This document shows positions 29,301 through 39,920 of a DNA stretch of 64,000 bases, one piece after another. Source of the DNA: Nemertoderma westbladi (Eukaryota; Xenacoelomorpha; Nemertodermatida; Nemertodermatidae); contig JAUCBJ010006703.1 in NCBI GenBank assembly GCA_032718475.1, positions 46,875-110,874 on the forward strand, given 5' to 3'. The position numbers and the translations under genes were made by a program. How positions within the stretch are numbered: position 1 is the first letter of the stretch; each line of letters begins with the position of its first letter. The notes under the pieces were generated by a model. It made no database searches. It was given only the letters and a program-made list of their open reading frames with translations, and was not told the DNA's origin.

Positions 29301-30479
29301 TCTGTGGACGATGTGGGAGACGAAGTGGGAGGTATGGTGGGATCTGTGGACGATGTGGGAGACGGAGTGGGAGGTATGGTGGGATCTGTGGACGATGTGG
29401 GAGACGAAGTGGGAGGTATGGTGGGATCTGTGGACGATGTGGGAGACGAAGTGGGAGGTATGGTGGGATCTGTGGACGATGTGGGAGACGGAGTGGGAGT
29501 TATGGTGGGATCTGTGGACGATGTGGGAGACGGAGTGGGAGGTATGGTGGGATCTGTGGACGATGTGGGAGACGGAGTGGGAGGTATGGTGGGATCTGTG
29601 GACGATGTGGGAGACGGAGTGGGAGGTATGGTGGGATCTGTGGACGATGTGGGAGACGGAGTGGGAGGTATGGTGGGATCTGTGGACGATGTGGGAGACG
29701 AAGTGGGAGGTATGGTGGGATCTGTGGACGATGTGGGAGACGGAGTGGGAGGTATGGTGGGATCTGTGGACGATGTGGGAGACGAAGTGGGAGGTATGGT
29801 GGGATCTGTGGACGATGTGGGAGACGAAGTGGGATCTGTGGACGATGTGGGAGACGGAGTGGGAGGTATGGTGGGATCTGTGGACGATGTGGGAGACGGA
29901 GTGGGAGTTATGGTGGGATCTGTGGACGATGTGGGAGACGGAGTGGGAGGTATGGTGGGATCTGTGGACGATGTGGGAGACGGAGTGGGAGTTATGGTGG
30001 GATCTGTGGACGATGTGGGAGACGGAGTGGGAGGTATGGTGGGATCTGTGGACGATGTGGGAGACGAAGTGGGAGGTATGGTGGGATCTGTGGACGATGT
30101 GGGAGATGGAGTGGGAGGTATGGTGGGATCTGTGGACGATGTGGGAGACGAAGTGGGAGTTATGGTGGGATCTGTGGACGATGTGGGAGACGGAGTGGGA
30201 GGTATGGTGGGATCTGTGGACGATGTGGGAGACGGAGTGGGAGTTATGGTGGGATCTGTGGACGATGTGGGAGACGGAGTGGGAGGTATGGTGGGATCTG
30301 TGGACGATGTGGGAGACGAAGTGGGAGGTATGGTGGGATCTGTGGACGATGTGGGAAACGGAGTGGGAGGTATGGTGGGATCTGTGGACGATGTGGGAGA
30401 CGGAGTGGGAGGTATGGTGGGATCTGTGGACGATGTGGGAGACGAAGTGGGAGGTATGGTGGGATCTGTGGAGGAAGCA

Positions 30480-30555
30480 GGACAATTCGGTCCCGGACAA
30501 TTCGGTCCCATTAATTTTGTGTTTTGGGACCGAATTGTCCGGGACCGAATTGTCC
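30480..30555. repeat. Perfect 30-bp stem hairpin, left end of foldback element
   Basis: Two copies of GGACAATTCGGTCCC are followed by a 16-nt AT-rich loop ending GTGTTTT, and then by two copies of GGGACCGAATTGTCC. The stem pairs perfectly over 30 bp. The same module recurs at the right end in the same orientation. Confidence 0.9.
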
Positions 30556-31498
30556 GGATACTGACTAGGACAATTCGGTCCCAAAATATACATATTAATG
30601 GGACCGAATTATCCGGGACCGCACTGTCCGGGACCGAATTGTCCGGGACCGAATTGTCCGGGACCGAATTGTCCGGGACCGAATTGTCCGGGATCGAATT
30701 GTCCTGGACCAAATTTAATTGGTACTACTGTACTATATAATGGTGAATGTGCTAGAACCTTAATAGATATTATTATATGGTAGCTAGTGTTTTTTTTTTA
30801 CTAGCTAGTACTATGTTTATGAAAATAAAAAAAAATTTACTTTTCTTTTGTTAACATTATTAGTTATGGTAGCTATGGTGTTTTTATGGAGCTTGTGAAT
30901 TATTTACTAGCTAGTAATAGTATGTATTTAAAATGTTTAAAACGGATTTTTTTTATATATTGCGTATGTATACTGTATGTGTTGTTGGTTGGTTAACAAG
31001 CCTAAATTATTATCCTAGATAATAGCTGAATCTCATTCAGGGACTGTTATAATATCATCAATAATTTTGATATTTAATATAATCAGCAACAGTTAAGGCT
31101 TAATTCTGAAATATCAATGTTTTCACAAGTGTTTTTATAATTTCAAGGAAATGCTAGCTAGTAAAAAAAACACTAGCTACACCTTAATAAATAATATATA
31201 ATAATGTTCTCGAACACTTACCAATAACAAAAATAAAAAAAAATACAGTATTTTTTTAATTTCAAATAATTCTAGCAAGTAAATAACACTAGCTACCATT
31301 AAAAAATATCTCTACTAATGTTCTAGAACATTCACCAATTTCAAAAAAGCACTAAAAAGTTGCTATCAGGAACCGGACAATTCGGTCCCGCACAATTCGG
31401 TCCCGGACAATTCGGTCCCGGGCAATTCGGTCCTAGGACAATTCGGTCCTAGGACAATTCGGTCCCGGACATTTCGGTCCTAGGACAATTCGGTCCTA

Positions 31499-31573
31499 GG
31501 ACAATTCGGTCCCGGACAATTCGGTCCCATTTATTTAGTGTTTTGGGACCGAATTGTCCGGGACCGAATTGTC
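31499..31573. repeat. Hairpin, right end of foldback element
   Basis: Same construction as the left hairpin: a stem of paired 15-mers around a 16-nt loop that also ends GTGTTTT. The final arm lacks one base and is followed by a partial GGGACCG before minisatellite units resume. Confidence 0.88.
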
Positions 31574-31580
31574 GGGACCG

Positions 31581-34500
31581 AGTGGGATCTGTGGACGATG
31601 TGGGAGACGGAGTGGGAGGTATGGTGGGATCTGTGGACGATGTGGGAGACGGAGTGGGAGTTATGGTGGGATCTGTGGACGATGTGGGAGACGGAGTGGG
31701 AGGTATGGGGGGATCTGTGGACGATATGGGAGACGTAGTGGGAGGTATGGTGGGATCTGTGGACGATGTGGGAGACGGTGTGGGAGGTATGGTGGGATCT
31801 GTGGACGATGTGGGAGACGGAGTGGGAGGTATGGTGGGAACTGTGGACGATGTGGGAGACTGAGTGGGAGGTATGGGGGGATCTGTGGACGATGTGGGAG
31901 ACGGAGTGGGAGGTATGGGGGGATCTGTGGACGATGTGGGAGATGGAGTGGGAGTTATGGTGGGATCTGTGGACGATGTGGGAGACGGAGTGGGAGTTAT
32001 GGTTGGATCTGTGGACGATGTGGGAGACGGAGTGGGAGGTATGGTGGGATCTGTGGACGATGTGGGAGACGGAGTGGGAGGTATGGGAGGATCTGTGGAG
32101 GGTGTAGGAGACGAAGTGGGAGGTATGGGGGGATCTGTGGACGATGTGGGAGACGTAGTGGGAGGTATGGTGGGATCTGTGGGAGACGGAGTGGGAGGTA
32201 TGGTGGGATCTGTGGACTATGTGGGAGACGAAGTGGGAGGTATGGTGGGATCTGTGGACGATGTGGGAGACGAAGTGGGAGGTATGGTGGGATCTGTGGA
32301 CGATGTGGGAGATGGAGTGGGAGTTATGGTGGGATCTGTGGACGATGTGGGAGACGGAGTGGGAGGTATGGTGGGATCTGTGGACGATGTGGGAGACGAA
32401 GTGGGAGGTATGGTGGGATCTGTGGACGATGTGGGAGACGTAGTGGGAGGTATGGTGGGATCTGTGGACGATGTGGGAGACGAAGTGGGAGGTATGGTGG
32501 GATCTGTGGACGATGTGGGAGACGTAGTGGGAGGTATGGTGGGATCTGTGGAGGGTGTAGGAGACGGAGTGGGAGGTATGGTGGGATCTGTGGAGGGTGT
32601 AGGAGACGGAGTGGGAGGTATGGTGGGATCTGTGGACGATGTGGGAGACGGAGTGGGAGTCATGGTGGGATCTGTGGACGATGTGGGAGACGTAGTGGGA
32701 GGTATGGTGGGATCTGTGGACGATGTGGGAGACGTAGTGGGAGTTATGGGGGGATCTGTGGGAGACGGAGTGGGAGGTATGGGGGGATCTGTGGGAGACG
32801 GAGTGGGAGGTATGGGGGGATCTGTGGACGATGTGGGAGACGAAGTGGGAGTTATGGTGGGATCTGTGGACGATGTGGGAGACGGAGTGGGAGGTATGGG
32901 GGGGATCTGTGGGAGACGGAGTGGGAGGTATGGGGGGATCTGTGGGAGACGGAGTGGGAGGTATGGGGGGATCTGTGGGAGACGGAGTGGGAGGTATGGG
33001 GGGATCTGTGGACGATGTGGGAGACGGAGTGGGAGTTATGGGGGGATCTGTGGGAGACGGAGTGGGAGGTATGGTGTGATCTGTGGACGATGTGGGAGAC
33101 GGAGTGGGAGTTATGGTGGGATCTGTGGACGATGTGGGAGACGGAGTGGGAGGTATGGGGGGATCTGTGGGAGACAGAGTGGGAGGTATGGGGGGATCTG
33201 TGGGAGACGGAGTGGGAGGTATGGGGGGATCTGTGGGAGACGGAGTGGGAGGTATGGGGGGATCTGTGGACGATGTGGGAGACGGAGTGGGAGTTATGGT
33301 GGGATCTGTGGACGATGTGGGAGACGGAGTGGGAGTTATGGTGGGATCTGTGGACGATGTGGGAGACGGAGTGGGAGGTATGGGGGGATCTGTGGGAGAC
33401 GGAGTGGGAGGTATGGGGGGATCTGTGGGAGACGGAGTGGGAGGTATGGGGGGATCTGTGGACGATGTGGGAGACGGAGTGGGAGTTATGGTGGGATCTG
33501 TGGACGATGTGGGAGACGGAGTGGGAGGTATGGGGGGATCTGTGGGAGACGGAGTGGGAGGTATGGGGGGATCTGTGGGAGACGGAGTGGGAGGTATGGG
33601 GGGATCTGTGGAGGGTGTAGGAGACGGAGTGGGAGGTATGGTGGGATCTGTGGACGATGTGGGAGACGGAGTGGGAGTTATGGTGGGATCTGTGGACGAT
33701 GTGGGAGACGGAGTGGGAGGTATGGGGGGATCTGTGGACGATGTGGGAGACGGAGTGGGAGTTATGGTGGGATCTGTGGACGATGTGGGAGACGGAGTGG
33801 GAGGTATGGGGGGATCTGTGGACGATGTGGGAGACGGAGTGGGAGTTATGGTGGGATCTGTGGACGATGTGGGAGACGGAGTGGGAGGTATGGGGGGATC
33901 TGTGGGAGACGGAGTGGGAGGTATGGGGGGATCTGTGGGAGACGGAGTGGGAGGTATGGGGGGATCTGTGGACGATGTGGGAGACGGAGTGGGAGTTATG
34001 GTGGGATCTGTGGACGATGTGGGAGACGGAGTGGGAGGTATGGGGGGATCTGTGGGAGACGGAGTGGGAGGTATGGGGGGATCTGTGGGAGACGGAGTGG
34101 GAGGTATGGGGGGATCTGTGGAGGGTGTAGGAGACGGAGTGGGAGGTATGGTGGGATCTGTGGACGATGTGGGAGACGGAGTGGGAGGTATGGGGGGATC
34201 TGTGGGAGACGGAGTGGGAGGTATGGGGGGATCTGCGGGAGACGGAGTGGGAGGTATGGGGGGATCTGTGGGAGACGGAGTGGGAGGTATGGGGGGATCT
34301 GTGGAGGGTGTAGGAGACGGAGTGGGAGTTATGGTGGGATCTGTGGACGATGTGGGAGACGGAGTGGGAGGTATGGGGGGATCTGTGGGAGACGGAGTGG
34401 GAGGTATGGGGGGATCTGCGGGAGACGGAGTGGGAGGTATGGGGGGATCTGTGGGAGACGGAGTGGGAGGTATGGGGGGATCTGTGGACGATGTGGGAGA

Positions 34501-35665
34501 CGAAGTGGGAGGTATGGTGGGATCTGTGGACGATGTGGGAGACGGAGTGGGAGTTATGGTGGGATCTGTGGGAGACGGAGTGGGAGTTATGGTGGGATCT
34601 GTGGGAGACGGAGTGGGAGGTATGGGGGGATCTGTGGGAGACGGAGTGGGAGGTATGGGGGGATCTGTGGGAGACGGAGTGGGAGGTATGGGGGGATCTG
34701 TGGACGATGTGGGAGACGAAGTGGGAGGTATGGTGGGATCTGTGGACGATGTGGGAGACGGAGTGGGAGGTATGGGGGGATCTGTGGAAGACGGAGTGGG
34801 AGTTATGGGGGGATCTGTGGGAGACGGAGTGGGAGGTATGGTGTGATCTGTGGACGATGTGGGAGACGGAGTGGGAGTTATGGTGGGATCTGTGGACGAT
34901 GTGGGAGACGGAGTGGGAGGTATGGGGGGATCTGTGGGAGACAGAGTGGGAGGTATGGGGGGATCTGTGGGAGACGGAGTGGGAGGTATGGGGGGATCTG
35001 TGGGAGACGGAGTGGGAGGTATGGGGGGATCTGTGGACGATGTGGGAGACGGAGTGGGAGTTATGGTGGGATCTGTGGACGATGTGGGAGACGGAGTGGG
35101 AGTTATGGTGGGATCTGTGGACGATGTGGGAGACGGAGTGGGAGGTATGGGGGGGATCTGTGGGAGACGGAGTGGGAGGTATGGGGGGATCTGTGGGAGA
35201 CGGAGTGGGAGGTATGGGGGGATCTGTGGACGATGTGGGAGACGGAGTGGGAGTTATGGTGGGATCTGTGGACGATGTGGGAGACGGAGTGGGAGGTATG
35301 GGGGGATCTGTGGGAGACGGAGTGGGAGGTATGGGGGGATCTGTGGGAGACGGAGTGGGAGTTATGGTGGGATCTGTGGACGATGTGGGAGACGGAGTGG
35401 GAGGTATGGGGGGATCTGTGGACGATGTGGGAGACGAAGTGGGAGGTATGGTGGGATCTGTGGACGATGTGGGAGACGGAGTGGGAGGTATGGTGGGATC
35501 TGTGGGAGACGAAGTGGGAGGTATGGTGGGATCTGTGGACGATGTGGGAGACGGAGTGGGAGGTATGGTGGGATCTGTGGACGATGTGGGAGACGGAGTG
35601 GGAGTTATGGTGGGATCTGTGGACGATGTGGGAGACGGAGTGGGAGGTATGGGGGGATCTGTGGA
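31581..35665 (+). repeat. 42/33-bp G-rich minisatellite, array B
   Basis: Continuation of the same minisatellite to the right of the foldback element, about 4.1 kb. The 33-bp variant lacking GACGATGTG is far more frequent here than in most of array A, often in runs of two to four, as are GGGGGG boundary variants. Extra variants such as GAGGGTGTAGGAGAC appear at about 32,097, 32,550, 33,610 and 34,110. The array ends abruptly at GGGATCTGTGGAG and unique sequence follows. Several blocks recur at about 0.5-1.7 kb offsets, indicating local segmental duplication. Confidence 0.96.
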
Positions 35666-36952
35666 GATGAAACTGATGAACAATTTACAGTTTTTGACTA
35701 ACTGCTCTGCTATAGTGATATATAACAGTTATAAACGTAATAATAAACAGAAAGACATAGTAATAAACAGTAAGAGAATATAATAATAAGTAATAAACAG
35801 AAATAAGGACCATAAAGATTTATTATGATTGATTATATTTTCAAATAAGCTTTATTGGGAGGTGTTACAGGGATCAGGAATGGCTGCATAGCTCCCACTC
35901 GGAGACGAAATCTAGGTTAATTTAACATTTCAGTGTAACTACAACTGGTGTTACATGGTGGGACAAATTGTTACAGGCATCGGAAATCACCATTCAAGGG
36001 CTCTGATTGGCTGACATCGGGCGTTACATTGTGGGACAAGTGTTACAGGAATGGACATCTGTTTTTCTCAATTATTTGTTACCATGAGGTCGGGGCTATT
36101 GGGAAATTACCACCATTGAATTCAGGGCATCAAAGAGCTTTCTGGTGATATATAATATTACATACTTTGGGAAACTTTTTAAAAAATGCATTTTTTTGGC
36201 CACTTCTTGTGAGTTTGAGCCACTTATTATTATTATTATATTCGGCTAGAGGACAACATAACACCTTACTGTGTTGTGCAGTTAATGGCAAAGTAATGTC
36301 AACTTTACAGCTCTAGAGAGGAACTTTACAAAGAAACTAAACCTAGTATTTTACCGGCCCATATGAAGAATACCAGAATTGCTGCCGTTATATTTCACTT
36401 TGCAGTTACCCCCATGTGAAGAATACCAGACTTTCTGCCGTTATATTTCACTTTGCAGTTACCCCCATGTGAAGAATACCAGGTTTTCACCAAAAACACA
36501 GGATACAGAAGGGCTGAATCAAACCAAAACAATAAACGAATTAGTATATGTACAGGTTATAAGACAGAAATAAGCGCTATAAATCACTTAATAAAGATAA
36601 ATTAAAAAAAAATTAAAAATCTTCATATATAAAATTCCAATAAAAAGTCAACCGAAAGTGAAATCCTGGTATTCTTCACATCGGGCGATTTCACCAGTTA
36701 CACCGCAGTTATTCTTCCACTTTATAGTGATTTGTTGGTTCTGTTAGAAAGCTGGGCCGTGCAAGGATTCATAATATGTAAAAACATTTGAATTTGGTTG
36801 GGAAATAGCTGAGATATGAGCGTTTAAAAGTTGCATGGTTTTGCACTGGGATTTTATTATATTAAATAAATTTCCAAATTTTGATGGGCTCCCATAATAT
36901 CGAATAAATATGTAAAAAAGCAGAATATATTTCCAGATAGTTTACAGGGCAC
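35666..36952. other. Non-coding, repeat-bearing spacer
   Basis: Mostly AT-rich sequence between array B and UBE2Z. It contains recurring GTGTTACAGG and GTGGGACAA words (35,870-36,055) and a short tandem duplication at 36,365-36,483. I see no conserved reading frame; the ORFs present are short and lack recognisable motifs. Confidence 0.6.
36365..36483 (+). repeat. 53-bp tandem duplication with an inverted partner
   Basis: GAAGAATACCAG recurs at 36,365, 36,418 and 36,471, giving 2.2 copies of a 53-bp unit that includes TATATTTCACTTTGCAG. An inverted copy of its end, CTGGTATTCTTCAC, lies at 36,666-36,679, so the segment could fold back. Confidence 0.85.
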
Positions 36953-36958
36953 TTTATT
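36953..36958 (-). promoter_or_regulatory. Candidate UBE2Z poly(A) signal
   Basis: TTTATT on the plus strand reads AATAAA on the minus strand, 147 nt beyond the UBE2Z stop codon. Placement is plausible, but the hexamer is common in AT-rich DNA. Confidence 0.4.
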
Positions 36959-37104
36959 TAATCGTTCACACTAATGCAGACAAAGTGGGTATTTTAAATA
37001 TAATTAATTATTATTATTATATAATTGTTACACCAGCCCGGCAACCGGACAAAATATGTCAATAATTGGGTTATTGAATGCAGCTGTTTGGTTACCACTG
37101 GTTG

Positions 37105-38121
37105 CTACAGGAGACTGACCGAGGGCTTCCGTTTCTTCCCGGAGGCTGGTGGAGGGGCGGGAAGTCCGCGTTTAACGCCGGACGGTTTACCTGTAGAACC
37201 GGACGCCTCGCCACTGCCGGACGGCCCCGCCAACTCGGTCCCGGACAGCTCGCTATCGAGCGCGCTCAGCCGAGTCCCAATGCTCTTGTAATCGAACTTA
37301 CGCGAGTGACTGGCCCCGTATCCGTCGTCCATGGACTTCCCTTGTAACCGAATCCTTTCCTTGGCCGTCTTCCTGTAGAACTCGCTGTAACCTCTGTAGT
37401 GGCTCCGCATTGGCTCTTGCAGCCCCTCCGGTATAGACTCGAGTCTCTCAACATTCCCGCAGACGGCCACTCTTAAAGTCTCGTGCTGTACGAACTCATT
37501 GTAGGAGTCTATCTTTTTAGTGGAAGCCTTGGAGAAGCCGGGCTCGTTGGTGTAAGGTTTATCGTTCATTAACGAACGTATCGATATCAACACGGACCCC
37601 AAGTTCTGGGCGGCGCTCCATTGGGGCCCGGGCCATGTGTTTATTATACTCAGACAGACCTTCCCACACGCATACAGATTGGGGTTGAATCGAACCTTGC
37701 CTGAGTCCGTGGTCGCTATGGTAACGGCGGGAGGTTTGAAAGGGTACTCTGGGGTGAAGCGGACTTTGAACAGGAAGAACCCCCCGTGGTATGGCGTCCC
37801 TTCGGGGCCCACCAGTAGCGCGTTCACTTTGGTTATGTCGTCGCCATCAGGAGACACGTAAATCCCCTCGACCGGCTCCTTTATCAGCGTCCGGATGTCG
37901 TTCCGGATACGTCGGAAACTCATCGGGGACAGCGAACTTCCACTCGGCTTCTTCTCGAATTTCATCACAAGGTTGTCCCATTTTTTCAGCATCGAGTCTT
38001 CCTTGTCTTGTTCCGTTTCCGTGGCAACTAAGTCCCCATCACAATCGTAAAATTCATCGATTATTATGACGTCATCATCACCTTCTATTTCGACTTCAGA
38101 AGATGTAGGCCTAGATTCCAT
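37105..38121 (-). CDS. UBE2Z: UBE2Z-like E2 ubiquitin-conjugating enzyme (intronless)
   Basis: A 338-aa ORF with a clear UBC fold. The E2 core spans about residues 63-215, with YPFKPP at 126-131, the NPN variant of the HPN motif at 147-149 and the catalytic cysteine C156 in GKVCLS. WPGPQW and the SVLISIRSLM helix follow. HETLRVAV (213-220), YRGYSEFY and the FDYKSIG stretch near 276-282 match the C-terminal extension typical of UBE2Z/USE1. That family accepts ubiquitin or FAT10 from the E1 UBA6; this is family knowledge, not shown here. The acidic N-terminus (EIEGDDDVIIIDEF) is also UBE2Z-like. The tail (290-338) is Ser/Gly/Pro-rich and ends in a basic KKRKPS stretch. The start is the first ATG before the acidic segment. 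Vertebrate UBE2Z has introns, so the single exon suggests intron loss or a retrocopy. Coding GC is much higher than the flanks. Confidence 0.94.
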   Translation of the reverse strand: MESRPTSSEVEIEGDDDVIIIDEFYDCDGDLVATETEQDKEDSMLKKWDNLVMKFEKKPSGSSLSPMSFRRIRNDIRTLIKEPVEGIYVSPDGDDITKVNALLVGPEGTPYHGGFFLFKVRFTPEYPFKPPAVTIATTDSGKVRFNPNLYACGKVCLSIINTWPGPQWSAAQNLGSVLISIRSLMNDKPYTNEPGFSKASTKKIDSYNEFVQHETLRVAVCGNVERLESIPEGLQEPMRSHYRGYSEFYRKTAKERIRLQGKSMDDGYGASHSRKFDYKSIGTRLSALDSELSGTELAGPSGSGEASGSTGKPSGVKRGLPAPPPASGKKRKPSVSLL

Positions 38122-39695
38122 ATTTCTGTATTTAGGTGTTTCAATAATCCTATTTCTGAATTTGTTATTTTAAGTTTAACATTAAGCTAAGCTGTTAAGA
38201 GGGCCTCACATTTTTCTGGAAAAACTGCTGAACTGTGGCACTGGCCCAGGGCACAGCATTCAGACAGGCTCATTTCATTACTGCATTCAGCATTAGCTGA
38301 TTAGCTGATTGATTAGGCAGTTAGCAGGTTAGGTGCAATACAGCAACACAACACAATATGCCTATGTCCAGATGTCAATGTTAGTATGTGATTGACAAAT
38401 TGAAGAGCTGATTGCAAAAAGTTAGCTAGCACTGAAATGTAAATTAAAATTAATACCGGTACAATACAATTATTAATTCAGTAGCCTACAGTAACCCAGT
38501 AACCTGAAGCGAAAGTGAAAGTAGGTATTACCCAGCTAGGTAGTTACTAGCTGGGTACCGTACCGGTCACCGGTACCGGTATTACCTACTGGCAAACAAC
38601 TCGCCCAAAGCCGTATTCTCGAAAAGCAAACACATGGTAAATACCTCTAACATGGTCTTTGATAGAGCCATGGCCAACTATATTTATACGGCCTAACAGG
38701 TCACTTGAAGTGGCCTCTTAAAAAGAGGCCAGTTTTTTTTTACAATATTTAGATATTTTGATATGGAGAGAGTTCTATAAGTTTTCATTTGCTGCAATTT
38801 GGTCAACGGACGTAATTGAAGTCTCCTCGTTAAGCAAGATAGGCCTACTAAATTTTATGGTAGCTATAGTGTTTTAGGTGGGTTTAGCTACTAATTTCGA
38901 CCCTGGTTCCGACATCCTACTTCCTTCTATAAATATTTTGTAGTAGCTAGTTCTTATTACTATTTGTATTGAAAATGTTCCAGAAGATGTTAGCTATTCA
39001 TGTTTTTAAAGAAATTATGTTCTAGAACAAATATTTTTGTTCTAGAACATTTTTTAGAAAAAATCTGGATTCTATTTAAAACGCATGGAATCGTTCTAAA
39101 ACGTGTTTAACCCTTTTCGGTACGATAGCACATACGTCTGTTCCATGGGTAGAGCGCCATGACACACACGTCTTCACGCGTCGTTTCATTTCCGCTGTCA
39201 GTTTTCACTTTTCTTTGACCCTATCCGGGCCAGAATGTCTGTCGGTCTGTCTGTCGTCTGTCTGTCAGTCTGTCCGTCAAAAATATAAGGAATCACATTA
39301 GCTAATTAAAATTATCGCTATGGGGGTTTTCCTGGTCAAGGATTTCATTTCCGCAGTCAGTTTTCACTTTATTTTTTTTTTCTAGTGGAGGTATTGTTCT
39401 ACATATATCAACTTGATATGGTGGTTCTGCTTGGACGTGATTTTTGGACACTGCATGTCCACATTTAAGATATCTCTTTTTACGTTCGGTGGCTGATTGC
39501 GGCCAATTTAAATATTTAATTGAACTATTGAATTTCGTTTATTGTTTTGGTTAGAATAACATGCCACTGTAACCTGATCATTTCCCTTAATTGATTACTA
39601 ACATTGCTGGTCGAGATATTAAGTGAATCTGGATCAAAATGAGCTATCGATATTATTTATAATGAAACTAACTATATGTGTTCAGCGTTATGACA
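38122..39695. other. UBE2Z upstream region and intergenic DNA
   Basis: No conserved gene seen. It probably contains the UBE2Z promoter, but I cannot place a TATA box with confidence. It holds a nested hairpin at 38,519-38,590, a CTGT-rich stretch (39,239-39,280), repeated TTCnnGAA palindromes (38,977-39,048), and a 39,536-39,600 copy of a dispersed repeat also present near 56.8 and 63.4 kb. The 38,855-39,110 part shares words such as TTATGGTAGCTAT with the core of the 30.5-31.6 kb foldback element. Confidence 0.5.
38519..38590. repeat. Nested hairpin
   Basis: ACCCAGCTAG (38,530-38,539) and CTAGCTGGGT (38,547-38,556) form a perfect 10-bp stem with a 7-nt loop. An outer AGTAGGTA / TACCTACT pair (38,519 and 38,583) encloses it, with GGTACCGG-type palindromes between the arms. 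Confidence 0.8.
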
Positions 39696-39785
39696 CATGT
39701 TTTTCATCCGGGGATAAATGTTTTTCACCCGGGTGATAAATGTTTTTCACCCGGGTGATAAATGTTTTTCACCCGGGTGAAAAAT
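39696..39785 (+). repeat. 22-bp tandem repeat, about four copies
   Basis: Tandem GATAAATGTTTTTCACCCGG units. The first copy is degenerate (TTTTTCATCCGGGG), the others are nearly identical. Each unit carries the palindrome ACCCGGGT. Confidence 0.9.
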
Positions 39786-39920
39786 AATTTAAAAAATCGA
39801 AATAATTGGCCGGAATAAATAAAAACAGTTTTCGCTTTCGCGAATACGAAACGCGGTCGATATCTCCGTCCTCATTTATCCTTCTCATTAGCTCCAGGTG
39901 CTCACCCCAAGTTTTTTAGT

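Larger units (their letters stand above)
1..30472 (+). repeat. 42-bp G-rich minisatellite, array A
   Basis: This is an essentially uninterrupted tandem array of a 42-bp unit that runs off the left edge of the window. The unit begins GTGGGATCTGTGGACGATG and ends GAGTGGGAGGTATG. By my count it has 22 G, 9 T, 8 A and 3 C on the plus strand, with two CpGs. Length divided by unit gives roughly 725 copies. Common variants are GGA/GAA at one site, GGT/GTT near the end, GGTGGG/GGGGGG at the unit boundary, and a 33-bp form lacking the nine bases GACGATGTG. One-base changes in the boundary G-run shift frame between neighbouring blocks. None of the six frames of the consensus contains a stop, so very long ORFs here are a property of the repeat and are not annotated as genes. 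Confidence 0.97.
30480..31580. mobile_element. Foldback-type element with 15-bp hairpin arrays, inserted in the minisatellite
   Basis: A 1.1-kb non-satellite segment lies between arrays A and B. Both ends are built from the 15-mer GGGACCGAATTGTCC and its reverse complement: about 13 copies at 30,480-30,720 and about 12 at 31,374-31,580. Inside these lies a second, weaker inverted repeat: the left side (about 30,740-30,815) carries GAATGTGCTAGAACC and GGTAGCTAGTG, and the right side (about 31,265-31,335) carries their inverted counterparts. The centre is AT-rich with no credible ORF. Long inverted ends made of short tandem repeats, with a small non-coding core, are the hallmark of foldback elements. 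I see no clear target-site duplication because both flanks are repeat DNA. Confidence 0.75.

Noticed and set aside
6969-30593. Very long ORFs over the satellite (thousands of codons on both strands) as real giant proteins
   Set aside because: The repeat unit is stop-free in all six frames. The ORFs change periodic peptide at one-base indels, overlap on both strands, and show no domain, signal peptide or splice structure.
1-35665. Telomeric or immunoglobulin switch-type repeat
   Set aside because: The unit is 42 bp, not a short telomere-like motif, and there are no switch pentamers or immunoglobulin genes nearby.
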